Shown here: positions 23,201 through 31,254 of the stretch, one piece after another
Position numbering within the stretch: the stretch's first letter is position 1
How the letters are laid out: every line of letters starts with the position of its first letter
NCBI GenBank assembly: GCA_919902675.1
Contig: CAKKRH010000010.1
Location: forward strand, 1 to 38,613
Length of the DNA: 38,613 nt
Origin: Omnitrophica bacterium GWA2_41_15
GTDB lineage: Bacteria > Omnitrophota > Gorgyraeia > Gygaellales > UBA12090
Direction of reading: 5' to 3'
The notes under the pieces: generated by a model
What the model saw: the letters and a program-made list of their open reading frames with translations, nothing else
What the model was told of the DNA's origin: nothing
Database searches by the model: none
Position numbers and translations under genes: made by a program

Positions 23201-26200
23201 GGTGTAGTAGAAACATTGCCGGCGGCATCTTTATACCAGCAGTAAACTGTCTTTAAGCCGTCTCCGGAACTTAAGACATAGTTTATCTTCGCGCTATAAT
23301 TAGTAGTAGAATTTACAGCCACCCATCCGCTTGCCGAAGCCAAAGGAGCAATATTATTAGCTGAAATATAGTATCCAGTTACTCCTTTATTATCAGTAGC
23401 CGAGAGACTCAAAGATGCGGTTCTTGATTTAGTGTGTTTAGCGTTAGAATTGATAGAGATATCGCCGACCGGCGCGCTGGTGTCAATCGTTTCAATGGTT
23501 TTAAAGGTCTTCTCGACACCATAAGCAGTGCCTTTGGTGTTTTGGGCTGAGGCCCGGTAGTAATAGGTGGTGCCTTCAGTCAAAGAATCAATATCCAGGC
23601 TTACCGAAGCGTCAACTGAACCGGTAAGAATAGACTTGTCCGAGCTTTTCTGGGTATAAGAACCGCTGACTTTACCGTAATCAAACCAGGCAGTAGCATC
23701 TAAATTGTTGGGATTAACGGTAGAACTTAAAACAACAGAGGATGAGCTAATGTTAGAGGCCGAGCCGGTGGTCACTTTAGGGGCTGAAGCGGCAGTATAA
23801 GTTACAGTAATGGTATCGGTTAAGCTGTTTCCGGCTTTATCTTGGGCAGTTACGCTAATCACATTCTCCCCCTCTGATAAAGATAGGCCTGAGATTGACC
23901 AATCATTAGTACCTATGGTTATCAGGACCGCCGGCAGAGTTACATTGGTCGTGACCGCGCCTGTAGACGGAATCGCGCTTTTTGCGGTATCCTGCTTAAT
24001 TGTATAGGCAATACCTTTGATACCGCTTATTGTATCCGAGCTGGTTCCGCCTAAGCTGATCGTATTACTACTAGTGGCATAACTCTGGCTTGATACAGGC
24101 GTAGTGATGGAAATGACTGGCTTAGCAGTATCCAAGGTTACGGTATCACTGACAGCCTCTGAAATATTCCCTCCTGAATCCTTAAACCAGCAGTATACAG
24201 TCTTATCCCCGTCTCCGGAACTTAAGGTATAAGATACGACAGCAGAATAAACGGTAGCGCTATCAGTCAGATTTACCCAATTAGCGGCTCCAGATAACGG
24301 AGCGCTCTTAGCCGCGGAAAGATAATATCCGGCTATTCCTATATTGTCATTAGCGCTGATGTTGAGGTTTACTGTCGTAGTATTGACAGCCGCCAATCCG
24401 GAATTAATGGATATGGAGCCAATTGGAGCCGACTCGTCCAAGGCGGCAAAAGACAGCTCCGCGCCATAGACTATCCCGAGATTATTTTTCGCGGCTATCC
24501 TATAATAATAGCTTTTCCCTTCAGATAAAGCGCTAATATTGGCAGATACGCTAATATCGCTTGAGCCGGAAACGGCTTTGGCCGGAGTCTGCTGGGCATA
24601 CGAGCCGGATGTCATGCCATATTCAAACCAAACGCTGGTAGCAAGATTATTAGGATTTACCGTTCCCGACAGAGCCGCTGAGCCTGAAGTAATGTTCCCG
24701 GCTTTTAAAGTGGTAAGATCAGGGACAAGTCCGTAAATTACGGTTATAGACAGACTCGCGCTGTTATCCGCCTGGTCTTTGGCAGTGATAGTAATCGTAT
24801 TCTCTCCCATCTTTAAAGTCAGGCCCGAAGCAGACCAATTAGCCGTTCCTTGCGCGGTCCTGGCGCTGCCGTTATTAACTGAATAAAAAATACTTTCTAC
24901 CCCGCTAACTTCATCCCGAGAAGTTCCCTTAAAAGAAATATCACTCATAGCGGTATAATAAGCTGAGCCCACCTCAATATCGGGGTCGGTTACACTTAGG
25001 CTCGGAGAAGCAGTATCCAGCATTATCGAGCAGGTGCTTACTTTGGAAATATTTCCCGCGCCGTCTTTATACCAACAATACAATATCTTTCTCCCATCCT
25101 CTCCGGAAAAAGTATATTCTATGCTGGCGCTGTAGGTTAATACGGGGGTTAAAGAAACCCAGCCCGAATCAGACGCCTTAGGACTGATATAGCTGCTGGA
25201 TAAATAATAGCCCTCCACCCCGATATTGTCCTTGGCGGAAAGCCTTATGGTAACCTCTGGCGTATTAACGGCACTTAAGGCGCCGCTTATGGAAATTGAG
25301 CCTGAAGGAATCGACGTGTCCAAAGTAATAAATGACATCTTATTGCTATAGGCAGTACCGGAGCTATTCTTGGCCGCCATCCTGTAATAATAAACCTTGC
25401 CCTCGGATAATGCGCTGATGTTAGCGGACACGCTGGTATTACTTGAGCCGCTGACAGTCTGAGCCGGGGTTTGATTGGCATACTCACCTAAGGTTGTGCC
25501 GTATTCAAACCAGGCGCTGGTAGATAAGCCATTAGGATTAACCGAACCGCTTAAGGTTGCCGAGGTCGCGGATATATTTGCCGCCTCTAAAACGCTCAAG
25601 CCCGGCTCCAAGCCATAGGCAATCCTTAAAGACGCGCTGGCGGCATTCCCGGCTTTATCTTGGGCGCTTACCGTAATAGTGGCATCTCCTTGCTTAAGAT
25701 TGATATTGGCAATACTCCAATTAGTCGTCCCTTCTGCCGCCGCGGTTTGCGCTCCCGGACCGCTCGACCAATTCACCGTTTTAATTCCGCTTACGGCATC
25801 CGAGGCAGTGCCGCTTAAGGTTACAATATTTTCTTTAGTAGAATAGACACCGGCTGATGACACCGGATAGGTGATAGCGATAATAGGATTCACGGTATCC
25901 AAAATAATAGAATCTTTGACAGTTCTTGAGACGTTACCGGAGGCATCCTTAAACCAACAATAGAGGGTTTTTGTACCATCGCCTGAGGCTAGGGCATAGG
26001 AAATACTGGAACTATAATTTGCCACCGGTCTAGTAGTAACCCATCCTGAGCCTGATGGCGCGGGAGCGCTTGAACGCGAAGATAAATAATACCCGGACAC
26101 CCCTAAATTATCTTGAGCGCTAAGCTTTAAGGTAACTTTGATAGAGTTAACCGCCTCGGCCGCATTATTGATAGACAGAGAGCACATCGATGGAGCACTT

Positions 26201-28020
26201 TCATCCAGAACGCTAAAAGATATCTCATTGCCATAGGCAGTCCCGGCGTCATTCTTGGCGGCTATCCTGTAATAATAGCTTTTGCCTTCAGATAGACCGC
26301 TTAAATTAGCAGATAGGCTCGTATCGCTTGAACCGGAAATGGATTGGCTTGATGTTTGCTGAGTATATGAACCGGATGTAGTGCCATACTCAAACCAGGC
26401 GGAGGCGGGGGAATTATTGGCATTTACTGTCGCGTTTAAAGTAACCGCGCCGGATTTCACGCTGCCGGCTAAATTAGTGGTAGCCTGAGGCAAAGTCTTG
26501 GTAGTAATAATGTAACCTTTACCTTTAATCTGGCTATAGGTTGCGTCGGTAGGAATAGTAACGCTGGATTTTAACTTTAACTCTTTTGAGCCTGAAGCAG
26601 GATTATCGCTAATCTCAATATCCGTGTTGGCATCCACGGATTCCGCGAAATAACCGTCAATTCCCTGGATAGAACTCACCACCTCATCGGCATTCAGTTT
26701 TATTGTCCCGCTATAGGTGTTAAATACCACAAAAAGCTTGCCTGTCTCAGGATGTCTGGAATACATTAGATCGCCGCTTATATAACTCTGAAACTTCCCG
26801 TCTTTCTTGCTCTGATACACACTGCCGTCCCAGGACCTCTCCGACAGGGAAACTCCGTTTAAATTATCCCAATTAGGGATACAACGGATAAGCTTTAAGC
26901 GGGAATAGACCTCGGCTATACTCTGAAAATTAGGCATATTGCTTGAGCCGCTGACACCATTACCCCATTGCCCATGCCAATTATACCAGGCCCCGTTAAT
27001 ACCGGCCTTGGCCGCATAAAGACGGTTTTCATATTCGTCAACCTTGGAGCGCTGGCTTATGCCCACGCTGTTCTTTGCAATATTAACTCCGGAGTTAAAA
27101 TTATTCGCGTTATCCACGAAACCGGTCGAAGGCGCTTCTTGAAGAATCATATCCGGGGTTAGCTCATCTTTATCGGCCCTGTCCTTTATCTTATCAATCC
27201 AACTATCAATACTGCCTGTACTATACAAATGATACGGTTCAATTATCCACTTCAGGCTATTATTGGGAAATTCTGTTTTTAGCCTGCTGTTTAAATTCTT
27301 ATAAAACGCCGCCATCCCTTCCTCAAAGCTCGAGTAGTCATGTATATGGTTGACATTGGCACAAGAGCTAGTCCCTCCGGTCAAGTCAGATAGCTTAACG
27401 CTCTTGTTAGAGCCGTTTTCCCAAATCTTAAAATCACCTGTCAGCCTGGGCGCATCAATGACATATCCGCTAAAGTTAAAATTGGGAATCGCGTCCTGAT
27501 ACTTCTTAATCGCACTGATAATGCCATTAATAACCGCATCGATAACCGCCTGCTGTTGAAAATCCCAAACGCTTATGAATTGGGTGCTTGAGCTAAACCA
27601 TCCCTTAGCCAGATTATCAGCAAAGCTTTCGCTGTTTTTACAGACTTTATTCTTAGTGTACCAGTCTTTTTGCTCTTGAGTATATGATGTAGAAGCATTG
27701 ATCTCACGCAGATGATAGTGATCACCGTGAGAGCCGGACTCGTAATAATAATGAGGATTGCTGAGATAAAACTTTAGCCCTGAGAGTTGTCCTTTTATGG
27801 CGGCATATTTGCCTACATTTGTATATTGCCTTTGCCTGACCACTATGTAATCATAACCCATCTGCTTGGCGTAGGCCACCTGGCTTGATTCCTCGTCCTT
27901 CCAGGAAACACCGTAGAAATTTTTCCAGCTATCTTCGCCAGAGCCATCGGTATCCGCGGAAAAGGCATAGTTTAAAAAAAAGATTAAAAATACAACTATT
28001 ATACTTCTAGTCGTTTTCAT
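23197..28020 (-). CDS. Secreted modular protein with putative TIM-barrel hydrolase domain and FN3/YYLS/Ig-like repeats
   Basis: The 1607-residue protein begins with a signal peptide (MKTTRSIIVVFLIFFLNYAFSA). Residues 30-510 form a module also found three times in the next gene: WKNFYGV, YAKQMGYDYI, GYVIDAPRLTGDF, IIEPYHLY, ILQEAPS and GINGAWYNWHGQWG, then an all-beta end. This alternation suits a TIM-barrel glycoside hydrolase with a C-terminal beta-sandwich; the Asp of GYxxDxP and the Glu of QE are conserved in all four copies and are the best catalytic candidates. I cannot assign a family. From about residue 515 a triplet repeats: FN3-like (AWFEYGTTSGSY), YYLS module (GYYLS, WYKDAAGN) and Ig-like (ITITAKD). 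It ends after the fourth YYLS module, just where an Ig-like module is expected, and that Ig-like module opens the next gene. Its leader carries a c-di-GMP riboswitch. Confidence 0.85.
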   Translation of the reverse strand: MKTTRSIIVVFLIFFLNYAFSADTDGSGEDSWKNFYGVSWKDEESSQVAYAKQMGYDYIVVRQRQYTNVGKYAAIKGQLSGLKFYLSNPHYYYESGSHGDHYHLREINASTSYTQEQKDWYTKNKVCKNSESFADNLAKGWFSSSTQFISVWDFQQQAVIDAVINGIISAIKKYQDAIPNFNFSGYVIDAPRLTGDFKIWENGSNKSVKLSDLTGGTSSCANVNHIHDYSSFEEGMAAFYKNLNSRLKTEFPNNSLKWIIEPYHLYSTGSIDSWIDKIKDRADKDELTPDMILQEAPSTGFVDNANNFNSGVNIAKNSVGISQRSKVDEYENRLYAAKAGINGAWYNWHGQWGNGVSGSSNMPNFQSIAEVYSRLKLIRCIPNWDNLNGVSLSERSWDGSVYQSKKDGKFQSYISGDLMYSRHPETGKLFVVFNTYSGTIKLNADEVVSSIQGIDGYFAESVDANTDIEISDNPASGSKELKLKSSVTIPTDATYSQIKGKGYIITTKTLPQATTNLAGSVKSGAVTLNATVNANNSPASAWFEYGTTSGSYTQQTSSQSISGSSDTSLSANLSGLSEGKSYYYRIAAKNDAGTAYGNEISFSVLDESAPSMCSLSINNAAEAVNSIKVTLKLSAQDNLGVSGYYLSSRSSAPAPSGSGWVTTRPVANYSSSISYALASGDGTKTLYCWFKDASGNVSRTVKDSIILDTVNPIIAITYPVSSAGVYSTKENIVTLSGTASDAVSGIKTVNWSSGPGAQTAAAEGTTNWSIANINLKQGDATITVSAQDKAGNAASASLRIAYGLEPGLSVLEAANISATSATLSGSVNPNGLSTSAWFEYGTTLGEYANQTPAQTVSGSSNTSVSANISALSEGKVYYYRMAAKNSSGTAYSNKMSFITLDTSIPSGSISISGALSAVNTPEVTIRLSAKDNIGVEGYYLSSSYISPKASDSGWVSLTPVLTYSASIEYTFSGEDGRKILYCWYKDGAGNISKVSTCSIMLDTASPSLSVTDPDIEVGSAYYTAMSDISFKGTSRDEVSGVESIFYSVNNGSARTAQGTANWSASGLTLKMGENTITITAKDQADNSASLSITVIYGLVPDLTTLKAGNITSGSAALSGTVNPNNLATSVWFEYGMTSGSYAQQTPAKAVSGSSDISVSANISALSEGKSYYYRIAAKNNLGIVYGAELSFAALDESAPIGSISINSGLAAVNTTTVNLNISANDNIGIAGYYLSAAKSAPLSGAANWVNLTDSATVYSAVVSYTLSSGDGDKTVYCWFKDSGGNISEAVSDTVTLDTAKPVISITTPVSSQSYATSSNTISLGGTSSDTISGIKGIAYTIKQDTAKSAIPSTGAVTTNVTLPAVLITIGTNDWSISGLSLSEGENVISVTAQDKAGNSLTDTITVTYTAASAPKVTTGSASNISSSSVVLSSTVNPNNLDATAWFDYGKVSGSYTQKSSDKSILTGSVDASVSLDIDSLTEGTTYYYRASAQNTKGTAYGVEKTFKTIETIDTSAPVGDISINSNAKHTKSRTASLSLSATDNKGVTGYYISANNIAPLASASGWVAVNSTTNYSAKINYVLSSGDGLKTVYCWYKDAAGNVSTTP

Positions 28021-28091
28021 CTAATTGGAATTGTTTTTCAAAAAATGTAATACTAATATTTAAATAAACTTTTAAAAACTATTATGTTAAT

Positions 28092-28125
28092 AAAAAAACC
28101 AAGCTTACTATTGGAAGTAGCTTGG
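28092..28125 (-). terminator. Intrinsic terminator, probable riboswitch expression platform
   Basis: On the minus strand CCAAGCTACT pairs with AGTAAGCTTGG (one bulge, loop TCCAAT) and is followed by seven T residues (28098-28092). It lies after the aptamer and about 70 bases before the start of the 1607-residue gene, so premature termination could switch the operon off. Confidence 0.75.
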
Positions 28126-28137
28126 CTTCGCACCCTT

Positions 28138-28198
28138 TAAGAATAAATCCTCGCGCTCTACTATTCTTTGAGGCTAACAACTTGGCTTTATTCTAAAA
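28138..28198 (-). other. Long stem-loop between aptamer and terminator
   Basis: AGAATAAA pairs with TTTATTCT, with flanking T/A pairs, enclosing a nested CCTC/GAGG stem. It lies between the c-di-GMP aptamer and the terminator hairpin and may belong to the expression platform. Confidence 0.5.
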
Positions 28199-28214
28199 GT
28201 CAAAAGTTACGTTG

Positions 28215-28312
28215 TCGGTGCGCCAGGCTACCTTATCCTTCTTAATAACTACTTAAAGACTTAGGTCCTTTAGCTTTGCGCCATACGGTTTCCCGCATTT
28301 TGCCCCGGTCTT
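28215..28312 (-). ncRNA. Cyclic-di-GMP-I (GEMM-I) riboswitch aptamer
   Basis: Read on the minus strand, the segment carries the hallmarks of GEMM-I in order: GGGGCAAA, a stem capped by a GAAA tetraloop (ATGCGG-GAAA-CCGTAT), the conserved GGCGCAAAGC joining strand, an 11-nt-type tetraloop receptor (CCTAAG with GATAAGG across a hairpin), and GGTAGCC closing the core. The flanks CCGGGGC and GCCTGG can form the closing P1 stem. GEMM-I RNAs bind c-di-GMP, or cGAMP in the Ib subclass, and control motility, pilus, secretion and surface genes. Here it sits in the leader of the giant surface-protein operon, upstream of a terminator. I could not compute a covariance score. Confidence 0.82.
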
Positions 28313-28381
28313 ATGTTTCGACCGGCCTACCCACCCTCACCTGCCAGGTGAAGGGCCGCCTGTCATTACTCATAACAGGCG
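28305..28381 (-). promoter_or_regulatory. Three consecutive hairpins at the 5' end of the leader
   Basis: Three inverted repeats follow each other directly after the predicted transcription start: CGCCTGT/ACAGGCG (28381-28357), CCCTTCACCT/AGGTGAGGG with one bulged base (28355-28334), and CCGGTC/GACCGG (28325-28305). The last abuts the riboswitch aptamer. They may stabilise the 5' end of a very long mRNA or form an accessory domain; neither is shown. Confidence 0.5.
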
Positions 28382-28408
28382 CGGTAGATTTTCGGATGTT
28401 GTAGTTAA

Positions 28409-28437
28409 AGTATATCTTATGAGACGCCCGATTACAA
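28409..28437 (-). promoter_or_regulatory. Sigma70-type promoter of the giant-protein operon
   Basis: On the minus strand a -35 box TTGTAA (28437-28432) and a -10 box TATACT (28414-28409) are separated by 17 bases. Transcription would begin near 28402 and produce a leader of about 380 nt before the 1607-residue gene. The stretch between this promoter and the secretin stop (28438-28567) is AT-rich and holds only weak inverted repeats. Confidence 0.65.
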
Positions 28438-28567
28438 TGGCAAAATCAATTTTTTGAGAAAACGCTTTCTTTGAATATTTTATCGTCGAAAACATTGGTT
28501 CGCTCATCGGGCCAAAACGCAAAATAATTAAAAAATACCTTTGCGTGTTTTAGAAAAAACAAATAAG

Positions 28568-30532
28568 TTATTCGGAAATAACAGGCAGCTGAAACTCCAT
28601 CTGGGTCATCCGCGCTTCCTCAGGCAGAGAAGGAAACGGAAAGGCTGACTTTACGATATTCAACACCGGCTGACTGAGGCCGGCAGAAGTGGTAGATAAC
28701 AACCTCGGCTCACCCAGAAGACTGCCGTTAGATGAAATCACAAATGAGACAACCGCCCTTCCTTTTTGCTCAGGGCCCATTCGCATCAAATTCATCAAGG
28801 AATAGATTTTATTCCTTACATGCTCTGAATAATCCTTAACGGCGCCTCCGGAGGCAAGCGATGGAAGAACAGGCATATCATTACCCGTGCCCTGAATGTT
28901 GTATTTGCGGGAAATATATCCCTTTTCGGTTTCCTTAACCAAGTCCATAATATCATCATCCTTGGTGAGGCTGACATATTTGGGCGGAGGAAACTCATCA
29001 CGGACTATGCGCGGAGTCAAAAAAATTACCAGCTCGGTCTTATTCAGGCTTGAACTTACACTACGGAAGGCCGCCCCTAATATAGGAATATCTCCTAATA
29101 AAGGGATTTTCTTCACCTCATTCTCCTTTTTATCTTTCTTGAGTCCGGCAATCACGATAGTCATGCCGTCTTTCACGGTAACCGCGGTCTCGGCTTCAGA
29201 GGTGGTTACTATGGGCACCTGGGTAACCTTGCCCTCAGAAGTCAGATCCGTCATCTTTGCCGAGCTTACCTCCGGCTTGATTTTCATTGTCACAAAACCA
29301 TCCCTGCTGACAGTCGGGGTTACATAAAGCTTAACCCCCACATCCACGAAATTAACCGTCTGGGCGGTCTCACTGGTGCCGCTTCCGCTCTGAGAAGTGG
29401 ATGAGGTTATATACGCCTCCTTGGTGCCCACCAATATCTTGGCCTCTTGATTATTTATAGCCATTATGCTGGGACTGGAGAGTATTTTAGTCTTTCCTAT
29501 GGTACGCAATAAATCCAACACCCCCTTGTAGTCATATTTCTCGCCTAAGCTGATTCCGGCGGCCGCCATGCCCAAAGAAAGCTTATTGGGATTACCCAAA
29601 GAAAGCGGATTTGCCATCCTTAAATTCTTAGACAGCCAGACATCCCAATCCACCCCCATCTTAAACTCATCCTTTTCCGGGCTAATTTCTATTATCTGGG
29701 CGTCAATCCTTACCTGAAGCGGCTTTTCATCAAAGGCCTCAATAATCCTGCCTAACTCCGCGATTTTATCCGGATAATCGGTAATCGCCATCTTGTTGGT
29801 GCGCTCATCAATCTTTATCAAGCCGATACCTTTGGTTACCGATTCCTGAAGTTTGGCGCTTATTTTATCTGCCTGGGCGTATTTCAAATCAAAAACCCTG
29901 GTTATAACCGGCTTATCCAATTCCTCAATCAACGCCTCTATTTGCTTTAATTTACCCTCGGTATCATCAACTACTATGGTATTGGTTGCTTCATCAACAA
30001 TCACCCTTCCCACGCTTGATTTTATCTGGGTTATGGTTTTACTCACCTCTTGCGCTTTAGCGAATTTCAATGTCATGCTCAAGAGGTGTTTTTTATCCTT
30101 AAATTTATCGCCATAGATAAGCTCATAATCTTTATCGGTCATTATATAAATTATGCCGCCCTTAATCTCGTAAGCCAGGTTATTGGCGGAAAGTATAATC
30201 TCAAAAGCCTCCCAGATATCCACATCTTTTAAAAACATAGTTACTTTACCTGAGACGTTCTTGCCGATAATGATATTATATCCTGAGCGCTGGGAAATCA
30301 TCTTAATCACATCCACTATATCCATGCCCTTTAAATCCAGAGAAATTTTTTCCTGCTTGGAGTCCGGCTTGTCAATAGGTGAATCTTCGCGATGCTGAGA
30401 AACGTCATATAAAGAATCGCTGTCGAATAATTCGTCCTGCTCATCCTCGGGACCTGCCGGTGAAATACCGGCAAAACCAAATAAAGCTATAAGGCTTGCC
30501 ATAAACACCAAGAATATGGTCATGGATTTCAT
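28568..30532 (-). CDS. gspD: Type II secretion/type IV pilus secretin with a C-terminal TonB-C-like domain
   Basis: This 654-residue outer-membrane channel has a signal peptide (MKSMTIFLVFMASLIALFGFAG), an N0/STN domain at about 60-125 (LDLKGMDIVDVIKMISQRSG), and two N1-type domains at about 140-280 (VDEATNTIVVDD, IDERTNKMAITDYP). The secretin core spans about 340-510, with KTKILSSPSIMAINNQEAKI, VNFVDVGVKLYVTPTV, and the closing signature IVIAGLKKD...IPLLGDIPILGAAFRS...LVIFLTPRIV. After the core comes an unusual tail of about 75 residues (GRAVVSFVISSNGSLLGEP, AFPFPSLPEEA) that resembles the TonB C-terminal fold. The gene follows the GspC-like gene by five bases, and its stop lies upstream of the c-di-GMP leader of the giant genes. 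Confidence 0.92.
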   Translation of the reverse strand: MKSMTIFLVFMASLIALFGFAGISPAGPEDEQDELFDSDSLYDVSQHREDSPIDKPDSKQEKISLDLKGMDIVDVIKMISQRSGYNIIIGKNVSGKVTMFLKDVDIWEAFEIILSANNLAYEIKGGIIYIMTDKDYELIYGDKFKDKKHLLSMTLKFAKAQEVSKTITQIKSSVGRVIVDEATNTIVVDDTEGKLKQIEALIEELDKPVITRVFDLKYAQADKISAKLQESVTKGIGLIKIDERTNKMAITDYPDKIAELGRIIEAFDEKPLQVRIDAQIIEISPEKDEFKMGVDWDVWLSKNLRMANPLSLGNPNKLSLGMAAAGISLGEKYDYKGVLDLLRTIGKTKILSSPSIMAINNQEAKILVGTKEAYITSSTSQSGSGTSETAQTVNFVDVGVKLYVTPTVSRDGFVTMKIKPEVSSAKMTDLTSEGKVTQVPIVTTSEAETAVTVKDGMTIVIAGLKKDKKENEVKKIPLLGDIPILGAAFRSVSSSLNKTELVIFLTPRIVRDEFPPPKYVSLTKDDDIMDLVKETEKGYISRKYNIQGTGNDMPVLPSLASGGAVKDYSEHVRNKIYSLMNLMRMGPEQKGRAVVSFVISSNGSLLGEPRLLSTTSAGLSQPVLNIVKSAFPFPSLPEEARMTQMEFQLPVISE

Positions 30533-30537
30533 ATTAA

Positions 30538-31059
30538 TTACAGGCTCATTTCTATTTTTTGGCCTTCCAGATCAAGAGTAATCTTGCCTTCTTTAATTTC
30601 TTCGATTAAAAACTTGCCTAAAGAATCCCCCTGATTAAGGAAATAAGTTTGCTTGGTCCTTTTGTCTTCTATTATCGCCTGAGGCGCATCTTCGCTCAAG
30701 ATGCCTTTAAGCGAATAGCCGGCCAATAATTCAGAGGCGGTCTGGGTCAATGTTTTTTTATTTTTCTTCTCCGGCGGAGTAATTCCTTTAAAAAGTCCGC
30801 GTTTTTTAATTATATCTTCATAGTAGGAGAACGGCCTGGCCTCAACTGTTTTTTCCTCCCTTACGGATAAATCATCATTATTCACCGAGTAGGCAGACAT
30901 ATCCTCTTCGCCAAAAAACCTGTTTTGAATTGATTTAATATAACCAAAAGACAAAAGCGAGAACACGCCACACAAAAAAAACAGCGCGCCATTGACGCGC
31001 TTAAGAACTGCGATATTATTTAAGTGGCTCGCGGGAAAAAGATTAAATTTAGGTTTCAT
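30538..31059 (-). CDS. GspC-like inner-membrane secretion protein
   Basis: This 173-residue bitopic protein has a short cytoplasmic N-terminus, one membrane helix at about residues 23-45 (NGALFFLCGVFSLLSFGYI), a charged periplasmic linker, and a C-terminal beta domain from about residue 110 (ELLAGYSLKGIL, APQAIIED, YFLNQGDSLGKFLIEEIKEGKITLDL). That last region matches the HR domain of type II secretion GspC, which contacts the N0 domain of the secretin; the PilP protein of type IV pili is the alternative. The secretin gene starts five bases downstream, which supports the pairing. No PDZ domain is present, and the protein is shorter than classical GspC. Confidence 0.75.
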   Translation of the reverse strand: MKPKFNLFPASHLNNIAVLKRVNGALFFLCGVFSLLSFGYIKSIQNRFFGEEDMSAYSVNNDDLSVREEKTVEARPFSYYEDIIKKRGLFKGITPPEKKNKKTLTQTASELLAGYSLKGILSEDAPQAIIEDKRTKQTYFLNQGDSLGKFLIEEIKEGKITLDLEGQKIEMSL

Positions 31060-31080
31060 TAATTAGTGCAATTAAGCTTG

Positions 31081-31175
31081 AAATAAAAACCGCTTGCCCT
31101 TCTCTATAGCAAGCCTGTCATACGCTAATTCAGAGCTTTCTAATGGCTATGGACACCTCAAGGCTTCATCGCCAT
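31081..31175 (-). promoter_or_regulatory. Structured leader with intrinsic terminator and competing pairing (candidate attenuator or riboswitch)
   Basis: The leader lies between the promoter and the GspC-like start. An intrinsic terminator is visible: stem GCTTGC/GCAAGC (31114-31109 with 31097-31092) followed by GGTTTTTATTT. Upstream, AAGCCT (31166-31161) is complementary to AGGCTT (31116-31111), which overlaps the terminator's 5' arm, so the two pairings exclude each other. A further stem ATGGC/GCCAT brackets the AAGCCTTGAGG segment. This is the layout of transcription attenuation. I could not match the aptamer to a known class. The remainder of the 31060-31254 gap shows nothing else. Confidence 0.55.
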
Positions 31176-31194
31176 CTCACGAAACTTAAAATTA

Positions 31195-31223
31195 ATAATA
31201 TACTATAACCTCTTAGCTGTCAA
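31195..31223 (-). promoter_or_regulatory. Sigma70-type promoter of the GspC/secretin unit
   Basis: On the minus strand a perfect -35 box TTGACA (31223-31218) is followed by a 17-base spacer and a -10 box TATTAT (31200-31195). Transcription should start near 31188, giving a leader of about 130 nt before the GspC-like gene. Confidence 0.75.
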
Positions 31224-31254
31224 GCAGTTTAGTTAACATACAAACGTTATATTT

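Noticed and set aside
23150-23260. A programmed or erroneous -1 frameshift joining the 1607-residue gene to the giant gene
   Set aside because: The joined protein would contain a hydrophobic signal-like insert and a second WY...AA motif instead of the repeat consensus, so a plain one-base error does not restore the pattern; separate starts are more likely.
28305-28381. A second tandem GEMM aptamer, or part of RNase P or tmRNA, in the hairpin-rich 5' leader
   Set aside because: No GCAAAGC strand, GAAA-capped stem, or RNase P or tmRNA signature could be found there.
28440-28567. Intrinsic terminator after the secretin gene
   Set aside because: Only AT-rich inverted repeats (ACGCAAA/TTTGCGT and AGAAA/TTTCT) are visible, without a stable GC stem and T run.
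31120-31185. Fluoride (crcB) or ZTP (pfl) riboswitch suggested by GTGAGATGGCGATG
   Set aside because: The downstream conserved halves of both motifs are missing.
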